Part shown: piece after piece, positions 51,892-62,511 of the stretch
Layout of the letters: the number at the start of each line of letters is the position of its first letter
Numbering within the stretch: the first letter of the stretch is position 1
DNA from: Nakazawaea peltata
Taxonomy: Eukaryota; Ascomycota; Pichiomycetes; Alaninales; Pachysolenaceae
Length of the DNA stretch: 64,000 bases
Assembly (NCBI GenBank): GCA_001599355.1
Contig: BCGQ01000001.1
Location: 251,135-315,134, forward strand
Reading direction: 5' to 3'
The notes under the pieces: model-generated
Databases searched by the model: none
What the model was told of the DNA's origin: nothing
What the model saw: the letters and a program-made list of their open reading frames with translations, nothing else
Translations under genes and position numbers: made by a program

Positions 51892-53928
51892 CTATACCTT
51901 CTTGCTGATTAACCCCTTGAACATATCGAACGAATTTCCGTCAGGTTGAAGTTGATGAATAATCCCGGTCGGAGTATTGAACTGATCAAGTTCTTCAGCT
52001 AATAACATCCCCCAATCATCTGAGATACCTGTGATTCTAGCCCTAATACTGGAACCTATGGAGGACCCCCTCATACTACTGTTAGCTGCCACGGTGATAA
52101 TCTGCCCAGAATGGAACCAATGCTTATAGTAAAGTTGTCTCAACTCGTAATTGAAACCTTCCTTCAAGAAAATGTTGTAGAGTCTAGAGAAGATGGTCAT
52201 ATACCGAGCTAAGAACAGTGGTTCCGAGATATGTTTGAGAGAAGGTTGCTTTCCCTGCAGTATCAGATGCTCATTCATCTTGTCGATCAAGATATTTATA
52301 GAGGTGGTAGGGGCAGCATTTGACATATTTACTCCAGTTCCGACAACTAAGAAATAGCACCTGTCCAAGACGTTGGTGTTGACTAAAGTACCAGATATTT
52401 TTACGAAGGAAGGTTCGGAGTTGGTGAATTCGGGATTCCCATAAGCTTCGGGTTTTTGCAAATACACATCATTAGGCCATTTTATCTTTATAGGAATATC
52501 CGAATACAGTCCAGAATCATCATAATTCAAAGTGGCCTCAATTACCGAAATACTGACAAGGTACTGGATAAATACAATTGGGGGTGGTTTAGTATCGGAG
52601 GGGATTGGGATTTTGAGAACCGACGAGAATGCCAATACTCCAGGAGGATTAACCCAGACATTACCCCCTCTTCCACGACCAGAAACTTGAGTGGTACCAA
52701 TGAAAGTGAATCCATGAGGCATATTCCGAAGAATATTGGTATTTTTGTCGAGCATTGAATTAGTGGAGCTCACTACTTCTCCATATCCGACAATGGCACC
52801 CATTTCAGAAATATCACCCCCTTGAAGATGTTGAAGATGACTGAAGTATTGTTTAAGATCGAAATATGGGGTCATTCGACGGTCAGGGAACACGTTATCT
52901 GGACAAATATACAACTCTTTTACTGCTGTATCTGGATCTTCAAATTCTACTTGTTTGTCCAATTGATGAGAAGAACTGAACCCTTCGGTGAATTGATGCA
53001 ATCTGAACGGTTCTGTGGTTCCTTGGACGATATTTTCAGAAGAAATACCCATATTTGATGATATCCCATTGATCAAATGTGAGATTCCTCCAGGGATTAC
53101 AGAAGTTATATAAATGGGGGTTAATCTAGGCCGAGTCATTACGTCATCATTGACTTTGAGACCTAATTTCCTAAGACAGAGTTTCAAGAATTCGGTCCGA
53201 GCAACATCATGTTCTCTTAAAGTATTAATTACTGATTGATAATCCGGGTCTCCGACTGACGATTTCATCAATTCTGGAGTGAATTCAGGATGAGTCCCAG
53301 TTAATAAGGCAGCCCCTGTTCCTACCTTAGCGAAAATAACGGCTGCGCGAGTCTCGTCACAAGGAACGTCAAGGGGGGTTTTATACCGAGCCAAAACTTC
53401 AACGTTTGGATATTCATGAGCATTGAGAAATACACCTCCTCCATTGTAATAGTTGAAGATGCGATCATTGGTCTTGACGTCTGGACTAACCAGCTCTAAT
53501 TCGACAGCCTTGGCTCCTGCCTCTGAATTGTAGATGAAACCTTTATAAGCAGTACCTCTCAGAGTGCCCGGAAAGAATTTCAATTCTCTTGGACCACTAA
53601 CCTCCATCTGAGGATCACCAACCTCGAATTCACATCTACCAGACCCATAATAACCACCTGAACAAAAACCTATATACCGACCTCCTTGGCTAACAAATTT
53701 GCGAATGATACGATTTCCTTCACCATTGAACTCCTTACAAAGTGGCAAATCGGCTCCTCCAGGGATTACCAATAATGATGTCTTGGACTGCCATGGTTCA
53801 TTGCGGATCACATCAGCTCCTACTGATACCACAGCATAATATGGCGATAAGAACCGTCTTAAAGTTTCTAAACAATGTTTGACAGATTCTGCGGTAGCTC
53901 CTGCTCCCGAGTACACTAGAACGTTCAT
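51892..53928 (-). CDS. BPL1: Biotin:apoprotein ligase
   Basis: A 678-aa enzyme (yeast Bpl1 690 aa) that attaches biotin to acetyl-CoA and pyruvate carboxylases. The N-terminal half (about 1-260) is the glutamine-amidotransferase-like domain (LLVIPGGADLP, YIGFCSGGYYGS). The ligase half contains TTQVSGRGRGGNVWVNPPG (about 411-429), the biotinyl-AMP loop, and IKWPNDVYL (about 480-488). The C-terminal cap includes GISDDWGMLL. ATG at 53926-53928. Head-to-head with CRD1 over 272 bp. Confidence 0.96.
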   Translation of the reverse strand: MNVLVYSGAGATAESVKHCLETLRRFLSPYYAVVSVGADVIRNEPWQSKTSLLVIPGGADLPLCKEFNGEGNRIIRKFVSQGGRYIGFCSGGYYGSGRCEFEVGDPQMEVSGPRELKFFPGTLRGTAYKGFIYNSEAGAKAVELELVSPDVKTNDRIFNYYNGGGVFLNAHEYPNVEVLARYKTPLDVPCDETRAAVIFAKVGTGAALLTGTHPEFTPELMKSSVGDPDYQSVINTLREHDVARTEFLKLCLRKLGLKVNDDVMTRPRLTPIYITSVIPGGISHLINGISSNMGISSENIVQGTTEPFRLHQFTEGFSSSHQLDKQVEFEDPDTAVKELYICPDNVFPDRRMTPYFDLKQYFSHLQHLQGGDISEMGAIVGYGEVVSSTNSMLDKNTNILRNMPHGFTFIGTTQVSGRGRGGNVWVNPPGVLAFSSVLKIPIPSDTKPPPIVFIQYLVSISVIEATLNYDDSGLYSDIPIKIKWPNDVYLQKPEAYGNPEFTNSEPSFVKISGTLVNTNVLDRCYFLVVGTGVNMSNAAPTTSINILIDKMNEHLILQGKQPSLKHISEPLFLARYMTIFSRLYNIFLKEGFNYELRQLYYKHWFHSGQIITVAANSSMRGSSIGSSIRARITGISDDWGMLLAEELDQFNTPTGIIHQLQPDGNSFDMFKGLISKKV

Positions 53929-54200
53929 AATTCAAATAATCTTGGGTTGACAAAGCTATCTGTCTCGTCGTTTGTAGTCATCGATTTATAATTTAGTTGC
54001 TGGAGCCCTGCCTATTCTTCCGCCTGCGCATCCACCCACTCTCCGCCCAACGCTCTGCCCAACTTTTCTTCAAAAGACTCATCCATTTTCGGTAACCGAT
54101 GATTCGTTTGGTGTCCCGATGTTCAGAGGGGTCACTTTTTCACCGATTCTTCAGAGCTGTTGGGTTTCTCAAGATTTGACTAGTGGTATTGACGGTGATA

Positions 54201-55187
54201 ATGGTAGTTGGGAGACAGATATTAAGAGCATTTGGGACACGAGGAGTGTTGACAAGTGAATTGGGTCTGTTAAAGACCCAAAAATCGGGGTATTTTTATA
54301 CTAGTCAAAGGTACCTCTCATCTCTTACTGGAAGGAAGGCATCGGATGGGTTGAGGGACAGATTAATTGGGTACTCTAAAGTATTAGAAAGTCAAAGAAA
54401 CGCAGGAAAATTCGCTGTTTCACCCTTCCGCCACTTCAGCTCATCCAATACCCCCCTTCAATTGAAGAAATCCGAAGAATTCCTGGCAAGAGCCAAGGAC
54501 ACCTTGAATAAAACTAAAGAAATGAAAGATGGTGTTAAAACGTTGATTAAAGAACAAGTATTACATGAGAATATCTATACTATCCCGAATTTCCTTACGT
54601 TGACTCGTCTTATAAGTGCTCCCATCATAGGGCTGCTCATTATTCAGCACCAAATCTTCTGGTCTCTTGGACTTTTCATCTACTCTGGAATCACCGATTT
54701 CGTCGACGGACAAATCGCTAGAAGGTTCAATATGAGATCTGTGGTGGGCACTATAATTGACCCTATGGCTGACAAATTGTTGATGATGATTTGTACTGTG
54801 TGTCTTGCTCAGTCCGGCTCTGTCCCATTGTATTTGGCCACATTGATCATCGGTCGTGATGTCCTGCTTGGTCTTAGTGCTTTGTACTACAGATATATTT
54901 CACTTCCACCGCCAAAGACGTTCCTTAGGTACTGGGATTTCTCGATTCCTTCTGCCGAAGTCAAGCCTACAACTATTAGTAAGATCAATACTGGTTTACA
55001 AATGGTATACATTGCCACATCCATGGTGAAACCTGTCCTCTTACCCTACCTCGACCCAACAGTGGCTACTCTCTTTTTAGATTCCATTTTCTGGTTCGAG
55101 ATCATCGTAGCTTGTACTACGACTTGGAGTGGGTTGTCATATGTGTTTAGTAAGGATGCTGTTAAGATATTGAACCAGCCTAAATAG
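54201..55187 (+). CDS. CRD1: Cardiolipin synthase, mitochondrial
   Basis: A 328-aa inner-membrane enzyme joining CDP-diacylglycerol and phosphatidylglycerol to make cardiolipin. The frame opens at a GTG; ATG 54201 gives a basic, Ser-rich presequence (MVVGRQILRAFGTRGVLTS). The core begins IYTIPNFLTLTRLISAPIIG. The CDP-alcohol phosphotransferase signature D-G-x2-A-R-x8-G-x3-D-x3-D is complete at about 167-190 (DGQIARRF...GTIIDPMAD). Several membrane segments follow. Longer than the S. cerevisiae protein (283 aa), mainly in the N-terminal extension. Tail-to-tail with CCT4, 32 bp apart. Confidence 0.93.
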   Translation: MVVGRQILRAFGTRGVLTSELGLLKTQKSGYFYTSQRYLSSLTGRKASDGLRDRLIGYSKVLESQRNAGKFAVSPFRHFSSSNTPLQLKKSEEFLARAKDTLNKTKEMKDGVKTLIKEQVLHENIYTIPNFLTLTRLISAPIIGLLIIQHQIFWSLGLFIYSGITDFVDGQIARRFNMRSVVGTIIDPMADKLLMMICTVCLAQSGSVPLYLATLIIGRDVLLGLSALYYRYISLPPPKTFLRYWDFSIPSAEVKPTTISKINTGLQMVYIATSMVKPVLLPYLDPTVATLFLDSIFWFEIIVACTTTWSGLSYVFSKDAVKILNQPK

Positions 55188-55219
55188 TCATGTATATAAA
55201 CGCATTTTATTCGATTTAA

Positions 55220-56821
55220 TTATCTACTGAAAGTAATATCATCGATTCTCAAAATCGACTTAACACATTCACTGGCTAACAAGATGGCACTTTTACTGAC
55301 TAATACTGGTTGTAAGACGTGCTCATCGTAAGTGTTGGTAGCACCTGATCTCCTAACACTTATTCCGGCGTTTCTTTCACCATTTTCATGTCTGTTTCTC
55401 AAATCAGTGACGATTTCAATTGGGTTCAATCCGGCATTCTCAGCTAAGGTAGTAGGAATGACTTCCAAAGCATTGGCAAATTCTTTGAAACAGAATTGTT
55501 CTACACCAGATAACTCATTAGCTTCTTTGGTCAATGTTCTAGAGACTTCCACTTCTGGAGCTCCTCCTCCGGCAATCAACAGTCTCTCCTTCACAAGACA
55601 TCTAATAACACATAAGGCATCATGTAAAGATCTTTCGGTCTCGTCCAAAACCAATTGGTTAGCACCTCTGCAAACAACCGATACTGTTGGGGAAGTGACA
55701 TTCTTGACTCCGGTGATTTGTACAATCTTAGAACCGGCTGATTCGATCTCTTCAACACAATCGGCAGTACCAAGTCTTTGTTCGGCGAAAGAATCGACAT
55801 CGGCAATTGGTTTACATCCCAAAGATTTAGAGATAAACTCAATCTCATCTCTTTCGATATCTTTAACTACCATGATATTCAATTTACTCAAGAAATGTAA
55901 AGCCAAATCGTTGACAGCATCTCTCAAGATGGATTTCTGAATCAATAAAACATTACATTTGGCCTTCTTGATCTTCTTACAAATGTTCAACAAATAAGCT
56001 CTCTCCTCTTTCAAAATCTTATCCATTTGTCTGTAATCATTGACGACAACGTTGTTCTCCATGTCTGGTTTAGGTGGAGATAATTGGAATTGGATCAAAC
56101 CGATCTTTGCCTTTTCTACTCTGGTTGGACCACCGGCACTCTTGACTACATTTTGGGTCAAGATGACACCATCGACCAACTCGGTGTCATCGATAGTTCC
56201 ACCAACCTTCTTAATCAAACGAATATCATTCAAATCAACATTAGAAGCTTCTGGATTTGTCACTTTCAAGACCGAATTCACGGCAATTGGAGCCAACAAT
56301 GCAGAATGTTGAGATACAATTTTGGAACTTAAAGAGGTGGTGGCGGCCCTGATCAACAGCTCCTTATCATCGAGAGAAATCTTATGGGACATATCTAACA
56401 AGATCTCGACAGATCTCAGAGCAGCTCTTTGGAAACTCTCCGATATGATGGTTGGATGAATCCCTTTATTCAATAATTTTTCCAGGGCACCCAACAAGGC
56501 ACCGGTGATGATGGCGACCGAGGTGGTTCCATCTCCAGCCTCGGTGTCTTGGGCAGCACTAACATCGACTAACATCTTGGCAGCCGGATGTAACACAGCC
56601 ATATGCTTTAAGATCGTGTGTCCATCGTTCGATATGATATACTCTCCTTTACTAGTTTTGATCATCTTGTCCATTCCCTTCGGTCCCAACGAGGTTCTGA
56701 TGGCGTCACTTACGGCACGGGCGGCAATGATATTGGCCTTACGTACTTCCAGAGGCTTTTCCTTATTCTTGAAAGTGGCATTGGATGGAAGGACTCCACC
56801 TGCAACTGCTCCACTCGACAT
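55220..56821 (-). CDS. CCT4: Chaperonin CCT/TRiC subunit delta
   Basis: A 533-aa subunit of the cytosolic chaperonin that folds actin and tubulin. ATG 56819-56821 was chosen because it gives [22 protein letters not shown], aligning with yeast [16 protein letters not shown]; the frame itself extends upstream from a TTG. Motifs are [13 protein letters not shown], the ATPase GDGTTS loop, [13 protein letters not shown] and GAGGGAPE-like [10 protein letters not shown], and the end [11 protein letters not shown]. Several CTG codons occur at variable positions, for example KE-CTG-LIRAA where yeast has Gln. Confidence 0.97.
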   Translation of the reverse strand: MSSGAVAGGVLPSNATFKNKEKPLEVRKANIIAARAVSDAIRTSLGPKGMDKMIKTSKGEYIISNDGHTILKHMAVLHPAAKMLVDVSAAQDTEAGDGTTSVAIITGALLGALEKLLNKGIHPTIISESFQRAALRSVEILLDMSHKISLDDKELLIRAATTSLSSKIVSQHSALLAPIAVNSVLKVTNPEASNVDLNDIRLIKKVGGTIDDTELVDGVILTQNVVKSAGGPTRVEKAKIGLIQFQLSPPKPDMENNVVVNDYRQMDKILKEERAYLLNICKKIKKAKCNVLLIQKSILRDAVNDLALHFLSKLNIMVVKDIERDEIEFISKSLGCKPIADVDSFAEQRLGTADCVEEIESAGSKIVQITGVKNVTSPTVSVVCRGANQLVLDETERSLHDALCVIRCLVKERLLIAGGGAPEVEVSRTLTKEANELSGVEQFCFKEFANALEVIPTTLAENAGLNPIEIVTDLRNRHENGERNAGISVRRSGATNTYDEHVLQPVLVSKSAILLASECVKSILRIDDITFSR

Positions 56822-57197
56822 CTTTGACTTTGGTGATTGTCTAGTTTGAGGGTTTGATTCGATTTTTAACCGCCCTTTCTTTTCTGCTCCGTCGCGTCGC
56901 TGAAAATTGGTGGGCAAATTTCGCGGTCGAAAAATTTTCTTTAGAAATTGGGGGATGGTACACGACTTTAGACGATGAGATGGAGGGGAAGAGAGAGATT
57001 AAGGGGCCAAGAGTTGCAACTGGAAGCGAGGTAACGGGGTAACGACAGGGCACGTAACACACTAACGCAGTGACGTTAAACGAGCAACGAAAGAGCTACT
57101 AAACGAGAAAACGAGCCCGAAACACGAAGTTCATATACATCGATATTACTACCGTATCCTTTCAAGCATTAGTGAAGAATTAGTATAAGCATAGGTA
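56822..57197. other. Divergent promoter region CCT4 / CDC123
   Basis: A 376-bp region. It has ACACGACT (AGTCGTGT on minus) at 56960-56967, 139 bp from the CCT4 start. No gene is seen; the in-frame upstream extension of CCT4 is not conserved. Confidence 0.6.
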
Positions 57198-58265
57198 ATG
57201 ATGCCAGGAGCACAAGACTCAGAACCAATCGCCTCCTTACCAGAACTCAAAGTCCAAGATTTAGTGGCGTGCAGTTATTCTTCATGGTATCTGAAGTACC
57301 ATAAGTATGCCCTAACCAAATCTGAGATCATTAAACCTTTGCCCCTTGAATTTATCAATTATTTATTAAGCGATGGGATTCTGTTACCAAATGACGCAGA
57401 TGATCATATTGCGTATAATAGTGATTTTAGTGATTGGGAAGAGGATGACGAAGCGCAGACGATACTGAGTACGAAAAAGACCGCGCAAGAGGTTGACCCA
57501 ATAGCTCAGTTTAAGGAGCTTCATGAAGAGGTGAAGGCGAAAATTGAGGATTTGGGAAGATCATTTACACCCAAGTTGAATTGGTCCGCCCCTAGAGATT
57601 CCACTTGGATTTTACCTAATAACACTTTACAATGTCATTCTATTAAAGATTTGTATTTGTTATTGAATGCTTCCGATTATGTGGTACACGATTTGACTAA
57701 CACGTTTGGAGATCAATTAAAAAGACCAGATGGGTTTGAATTCGAGCTCATATTGAGAAAATGGTACCCGGATTTCAACCCTGCTATGGAATTCAGATGC
57801 TTTGTTAAGAATCGTACTTTGGTGGCTATTTCACAAAGAGATTTGAATTATTATACTTTCCTTGATGAGTTGTATGATGACATATATGATGCCCTGGTAG
57901 GGTTCTTCGACAAGCTGTTACAAACGTCTTTCGAGTTGGATGATTTCGTATTTGACATTTATGTTCCAAGACCATTCAAGAGAACTTATCTTGTAGATAT
58001 CAATCCATTTGCAACTGTAACTGATGGGTTACTTTTCACATGGGATGAACTTGCTGATATTAATGAAAAACTGCCCGATTTCAACCCGGAATTGAGACTT
58101 GTAACCGAGGTGAATAAAGGAAGATTCGCTTCAAAAGAACATAGTGAGAATCAAGTCCCACGTGATATAGTAGATGCCTCAATGGATGCCACTGCAATGG
58201 CAGAATTGGCTCGTGAATGGAAGAAGTTAATGGATAAAGAAGACGAAGAAAGCGACGATGAATAA
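57198..58265 (+). CDS. CDC123: eIF2 assembly factor Cdc123
   Basis: A 355-aa ATP-grasp-like protein (yeast Cdc123 360 aa) that loads eIF2gamma onto the eIF2 complex. The N-terminus has SSWYLKYHKYALTKSEIIKPLP. An acidic stretch (SDFSDWEEDDEA) is followed by KLNWSAPRDSTWI, the ATP-site strand region MEFRCFVKNRTLVAISQRDLNYY and FVFDIYVPR, and the metal-binding LVDINPF. The motif NKGRFASKEHSENQVPRDIVDAS is nearly invariant. The C-terminal tail is acidic. Stop is 25 bp from the SAS10 stop. Confidence 0.95.
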   Translation: MMPGAQDSEPIASLPELKVQDLVACSYSSWYLKYHKYALTKSEIIKPLPLEFINYLLSDGILLPNDADDHIAYNSDFSDWEEDDEAQTILSTKKTAQEVDPIAQFKELHEEVKAKIEDLGRSFTPKLNWSAPRDSTWILPNNTLQCHSIKDLYLLLNASDYVVHDLTNTFGDQLKRPDGFEFELILRKWYPDFNPAMEFRCFVKNRTLVAISQRDLNYYTFLDELYDDIYDALVGFFDKLLQTSFELDDFVFDIYVPRPFKRTYLVDINPFATVTDGLLFTWDELADINEKLPDFNPELRLVTEVNKGRFASKEHSENQVPRDIVDASMDATAMAELAREWKKLMDKEDEESDDE

Positions 58266-58290
58266 ATTCTGTTATATATATACATACATT

Positions 58291-59958
58291 TCAAGCAAGC
58301 TTGACACTCTTAGTAAGACCTTTCTTAATACCAGTCTTTTCACCTTGGTATGGTCCTTGTTGGCCACTGTAAACAGCTCTAACAGACTTGAGTTTCTTTT
58401 GAGCTTTTTCATACTTCTTTCTCTTCTTAACTCTTGAGTTTCTGTTGTCCTTATTTCTATGAGGAGTCAAACCCTTGTTCTTCATGATTTGGTAATTAAG
58501 AGCACGTTTACCGTCATCTCCAAGTTCCTCTTGTAATTCCAGTAATTTACCTTCTTTAGCAGCCTTGACAGCATCTTTATGAGCTTGCTTCCTACTGTCC
58601 TTCAGCAGTTGCTTAGATCCCTTCAACATAGCGTAATAATCATCACTAGCACCGTTGATATCCTTGGCAAAACGTTCTTCATCAGAATCCATATCTCTAT
58701 CATCCAAATCCACACCAGGACCACTGGCTTGCCCACGTTTTCTGGCCTCCTCCAATAATCTTTGTTGTCTTTCATACAATCTTTCTTTGTATGGGATATC
58801 TTCATCTCCTCCATATTTGGAATCCTTCTTGTTTTCAACTTGGTCAATCTTGGAAGTATAGAATCTCAAAGTACGTCTACGTGATTTCTTTTCTTCGGCA
58901 TCGACATCGTCAAGCTCATCATCACGTTTCTTAGTCAACTTCTTGATATTACGCTTAGCTGTGACGTCAATAGTCAAGTCATCATCGTGGTCGTCATCTT
59001 GGTCATCATTATCATCACTGTCGTCAGATTCATCTTCTGAAGATGAAACAGACACATTGATAGAACGAGTCTCTGGTTCGTCATCCTCAGAAACACTTTG
59101 TTCTTCCTCCATGACAATCTCATCAGAGATTTCAGATGCTTGTCTCCAACATTCTCTTGTAGTAAGGATGACCTCCATAACTGGATGTTCTTTCATCGAG
59201 AAATTAGACTCCTCTGTCTCCAAATTCGATACAAAGATCGCAAAATACGATGTGATAGCTCCTAAGTATGCTGATAATGCTGTATATTTCAGGTTGAACA
59301 CTTCATTCTCATCTTTTTGTTTCAGCAACAGTAGAAGTACCGGGTTCAACTTCTCAAGCTCTTTTGTAAGTGGGATGAACTCGGGATATGTACTTTTCAA
59401 CAACTGCAACTTGGCATTGGAGTCCATAGACGATAAATCTTGCAGAGATAATTTCAGTTGTACCAATACAGAACGAGAATCAGCAGCATCATCTTTAGAT
59501 ACTTCCTTCCATTCCTCCATCATATCCTCATCCATATAATCCTCCATATTCAACTCTTCCAAATGTTTCTTCTGTTGACGTAAAGCCTCTTCCTCCATCT
59601 GCTTAGCAACTTCAGGGTCATTCTCATCAAGCTCATCTCCTCCATAATAACTGTTCTTTCCACCCCAACTTTCAGCTCCCAGCAGATCATCATCTTCAAC
59701 TTCTTCTTCATCGCCGTTCATTCCAAAATACTCCTCATCATCAGAATCCACCTTCTTTTCAAATCCAAACTTCTTCTTACCATACTCTTCCTCCTCTTCA
59801 CTATCTTCACCCTCACTCAACCCCATCACATCTACTTCACTGTCCTCATCGCTGTCTTGATACATCAGTTTTCCAGCCTTTCTGCGCAATTCTTGCTCTC
59901 TCTCATTGTGGAATGTCTCCACATCATCATATCCGAACTCTTCAGTCCCGTTACTCAT
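58291..59958 (-). CDS. SAS10: Small-subunit processome protein Sas10/Utp3
   Basis: A 555-aa nucleolar 18S rRNA-processing factor (yeast Sas10 610 aa). The N-terminus is highly acidic (SDEDSEVDVMGLSEGEDSEEEEE). A Sas10/Utp3/C1D domain lies around residues 165-270 (FIPLTKELEKLNPVLLLLL). A second acidic region follows. The C-terminal Sas10 domain contains GKRALNYQIMKNKGLTPHR, RVKKRKKYEKAQKKLKSVRA and the end GQQGPYQGEKTGIKKGLTKS. Divergent from RPC53 with RRPE-type boxes between, as expected for ribosome-synthesis genes. Confidence 0.94.
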   Translation of the reverse strand: MSNGTEEFGYDDVETFHNEREQELRRKAGKLMYQDSDEDSEVDVMGLSEGEDSEEEEEYGKKKFGFEKKVDSDDEEYFGMNGDEEEVEDDDLLGAESWGGKNSYYGGDELDENDPEVAKQMEEEALRQQKKHLEELNMEDYMDEDMMEEWKEVSKDDAADSRSVLVQLKLSLQDLSSMDSNAKLQLLKSTYPEFIPLTKELEKLNPVLLLLLKQKDENEVFNLKYTALSAYLGAITSYFAIFVSNLETEESNFSMKEHPVMEVILTTRECWRQASEISDEIVMEEEQSVSEDDEPETRSINVSVSSSEDESDDSDDNDDQDDDHDDDLTIDVTAKRNIKKLTKKRDDELDDVDAEEKKSRRRTLRFYTSKIDQVENKKDSKYGGDEDIPYKERLYERQQRLLEEARKRGQASGPGVDLDDRDMDSDEERFAKDINGASDDYYAMLKGSKQLLKDSRKQAHKDAVKAAKEGKLLELQEELGDDGKRALNYQIMKNKGLTPHRNKDNRNSRVKKRKKYEKAQKKLKSVRAVYSGQQGPYQGEKTGIKKGLTKSVKLA

Positions 59959-60033
59959 CTTTAGCTGATCCTGCCCTCGTCTGATGACTACTCAACACCC
60001 GTTTCAATCTCTCTTTATAAAAAAAATGCCCCT

Positions 60034-60079
60034 AAAAATTTTTTCCCTACTGAAAATTTTTTTCCACAGTGAAAATTTG
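60034..60079. promoter_or_regulatory. Three RRPE-like boxes (AAAATTTT) between SAS10 and RPC53
   Basis: AAAAATTTTTT (60034-60044), TGAAAATTTTTTT (60051-60063) and GTGAAAATTTG (60069-60079). The rRNA-processing element TGAAAATTTTT marks ribosome-biogenesis and Pol I/III genes in yeasts, and both flanking genes belong to that set. No convincing PAC box (GCGATGAG) was found with them. Confidence 0.65.
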
Positions 60080-60215
60080 TAGGGAAGAGCTGAGTTGGAA
60101 GAGACGTGGGAGAGATTGGAGGATAGACCTAGAAGAGATTTGAGTTGAGCAGACAGGGTATTTAGATTGTCATATTAAGAGTATACGAGATAGTTAGAGA
60201 AGGCGCGCCAATCAA

Positions 60216-61400
60216 ATGTCTAATAATACGCCCAGATCAGGAAGATTAGACTCACTTAAAGGCTCTCTGAGGGGAGCAGCTGGGCCTAAACCAGCTGGAA
60301 TGGGGTTGAAATTCAAACCTAAAGCGGTGGCAAGAAGATCTAAAGAAGAACGTGATGCCGATGCTCCTATTGTGGTGACAGAGGCCGCACAATCAACCCC
60401 AAAACCTAACGGATCAAGAGTTAAACCTACAGGTAAACCAAGAATTAGACCAGATAGAAATGCAGGCACTCATATGGTAAGTTCAGGTCCTTTAAGTGCT
60501 GGTTTCATTACTATGGAGAAAACAAAGAGCGTATCAAGAGGAAGTTCACTCTCACCAACCCCGGATTATATGAAGAATTTGAAAATGAAAGAGGTGAAAA
60601 GTTCAACTCCAGGATTGAGTAGTAATAGTGATGACGAGGATGACTTTGTTGTTGATGGAGATCGTAAAATAGATATGAGTAAACAATACAGTTTTGAAGA
60701 CGAGACAGCTATGGCGTTATTCCCTGTTCGTGCTCCAAGAGTAGATTCAGAGACTCCTCTGCCAAAGATAGAGGCCGAAGGCATTTCTAGTGAGTCTACT
60801 CCGGAGCCTATATTGAAATCTGAGACCCCAAAACCGGAAATTCCAAGCGAGACCAAGCTGGTAACCACGGTAACGACCCAAGTTTTCGATCAAGATGCAG
60901 AAAACGAGAAACTTCGACTTGCAGAAGATCACGTGAGATTGAGTCTGTTATTTAACCGAAGAGCAAAGACTCCTGATGGAGAAGGTGACGTAGATATGGA
61001 AAGTCAGACCGATTCGTTTACCAGTTCGGGATCTCGTTCGTTAGATGACAACTTTGTGTTTTTCCAATTGCCGAGAATATTGCCAGAGTTTGAAGATCCA
61101 ACTACTGGAGGACCGGCTGCATTGAATGGACAAATTGGTTCTCTTAGACTCCATAAATCCGGGAAACTCAGCATGAAAATTGGTGACATCATTTTTGAAG
61201 TCACAAGGGGAGGATCTACAGAATTTTTACAAGATGTCGTTCAAATTAAAGACCAAAAATTAACTTCTAATCCCGATACAAGTGCTATGGACATTGATAC
61301 ATCTCATCTGGAACCTCAAGAATCTCATGATATGTATCATTTGGGTCGCGTATTGGAGAAAATCGTCATTACACCACATATAGATGAAAACCATGTATAA
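60216..61400 (+). CDS. RPC53: RNA polymerase III subunit C53 (Rpc4)
   Basis: A 394-aa subunit (yeast Rpc53 422 aa) that pairs with Rpc37 for termination and reinitiation. The N-terminal half is disordered and basic, with MGLKFKPKAVARRSKEERD, the family's N-terminal motif. The C-terminal dimerisation module starts about residue 283: FVFFQLPRILPEF, then GQIGSLRLHKSGKLSMKIGD and GGSTEFLQDVVQI. The last residues LGRVLEKIVITPHI match the family end. Only 13 bp separate its stop from that of CCL1. Confidence 0.92.
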   Translation: MSNNTPRSGRLDSLKGSLRGAAGPKPAGMGLKFKPKAVARRSKEERDADAPIVVTEAAQSTPKPNGSRVKPTGKPRIRPDRNAGTHMVSSGPLSAGFITMEKTKSVSRGSSLSPTPDYMKNLKMKEVKSSTPGLSSNSDDEDDFVVDGDRKIDMSKQYSFEDETAMALFPVRAPRVDSETPLPKIEAEGISSESTPEPILKSETPKPEIPSETKLVTTVTTQVFDQDAENEKLRLAEDHVRLSLLFNRRAKTPDGEGDVDMESQTDSFTSSGSRSLDDNFVFFQLPRILPEFEDPTTGGPAALNGQIGSLRLHKSGKLSMKIGDIIFEVTRGGSTEFLQDVVQIKDQKLTSNPDTSAMDIDTSHLEPQESHDMYHLGRVLEKIVITPHIDENHV

Positions 61401-61413
61401 TAAATTTAAACGT

Positions 61414-62511
61414 CTATTCAATTTTTTGTTTTTTAGATTCAGGGTCCAATTGCGGTTCGACGCTTGGAGCCTCTCGTTTCTTCTTCAACATTTTCAGGGG
61501 CGTAATACAATAATGGACCTTCTTGTCGATGATTTTCGACTCTTCAAGACCCGGATCATACCCTGTATTTACATGAGCTTCACATTCTTCTATCACCAGT
61601 AACAATTTTTGGAATCTTTGTGAATCTTGAGTATCTTCCGGATCTGGCGATTCGTCATTTTCTGATTCTTCTTTAATAGTGTTCAATTTTGGGGATGCTC
61701 CTTCCATTTTTCTCTTCAAATACCGGTCAATTAATTCCTTGTTGATTTTTCTCCAACACAGTAAAGCAATTTGGGGTGGGGTATATAAAAACAGCAGGTC
61801 TGAGATCAAACTTTCATTGACCAATTCTCTTGTCTTATCGTAACTGGCACCAATCTTCTTCTTATCAACTTTAGGCAAGACAGTTTGGATATCCAAATAG
61901 AATCCATACAATGACCTGAACGGATGATGTACCATCAATGTAAATTGAAGAGATTGCACCACCAAATATTCATGTTTTAAAATGGTCTCTGGCAGAATGT
62001 TGTTGATCTTGCTCAGGAAAGTCTTGATCCCGATGAAATAATTCTCCAGTTTCAGCAGGATGAAGAGACAAGTGAGCATTATATTCTTGGGATGATACTC
62101 CATCACCGAATGTACAATATAGAATCTTTTGAGATATGAGATCAGCGTTCCACGGACCTGTGAAGGCATCTTGAATAAATTCAGCAATCCAATCAGTTTT
62201 CTGGCGTAGTACAGTATGATTTTCAACTCTTCTTCGATGGTCAAAGTGATCAATTCTGACTCTAAATTCTCTTCTTTCCCAGTTATCGGGTTCAAAGTCG
62301 CCCGCGACTTCTTCTTGGCCAATTGAGTACCCTTCTCGTTGGCCTTCTGTCTCTTCAATTGGAGCTCTTCAGGTGAGAAGGACCAGATTTTGAATTGGGA
62401 CGATCTACGGTACAAATCGTCGTATTCCACACGTTTTGAAGAGTCATCTTCTTTCTTTAACTCATCCAGAGGAAGTTTCAGTTCTTGTTTCTCCACTTTA
62501 ACCGCCACCAT
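61414..62511 (-). CDS. CCL1: Cyclin H-type subunit of TFIIH kinase (Ccl1)
   Basis: A 365-aa cyclin partner of Kin28 (yeast Ccl1 393 aa), phosphorylating Ser5/Ser7 of the Pol II CTD. The ATG at 62509-62511 is the first proper start; the frame opens at a TTG. YRRSSQFKIWSFSPEELQLKR is the family N-terminus. The first cyclin box is about residues 105-205, with RFYIVHSVMEYHPK and the helix read as FI-CTG-CTG-K-CTG-ENYF (62047-62058). The conserved form there is LACKSENYF in yeast, so Ala fits. HHPFRSLYGFYLDIQ and LLFLYTPPQIALL mark the second box. The C-terminus is charged and disordered. Confidence 0.92.
   Translation of the reverse strand: MVAVKVEKQELKLPLDELKKEDDSSKRVEYDDLYRRSSQFKIWSFSPEELQLKRQKANEKGTQLAKKKSRATLNPITGKEENLESELITLTIEEELKIILYYARKLIGLLNLFKMPSQVRGTLISYLKRFYIVHSVMEYHPKNIMLTCLFILLKLENYFIGIKTFLSKINNILPETILKHEYLVVQSLQFTLMVHHPFRSLYGFYLDIQTVLPKVDKKKIGASYDKTRELVNESLISDLLFLYTPPQIALLCWRKINKELIDRYLKRKMEGASPKLNTIKEESENDESPDPEDTQDSQRFQKLLLVIEECEAHVNTGYDPGLEESKIIDKKVHYCITPLKMLKKKREAPSVEPQLDPESKKQKIE

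Noticed and set aside
54183-54200. GTG start adding six codons to CRD1
   Set aside because: Nuclear yeast genes start at ATG; the next in-frame ATG gives a good presequence. The same reasoning moved starts of PPH21, NTO1, NUS1, RPN5, CCT4, CCL1 and the SCM3-like gene.
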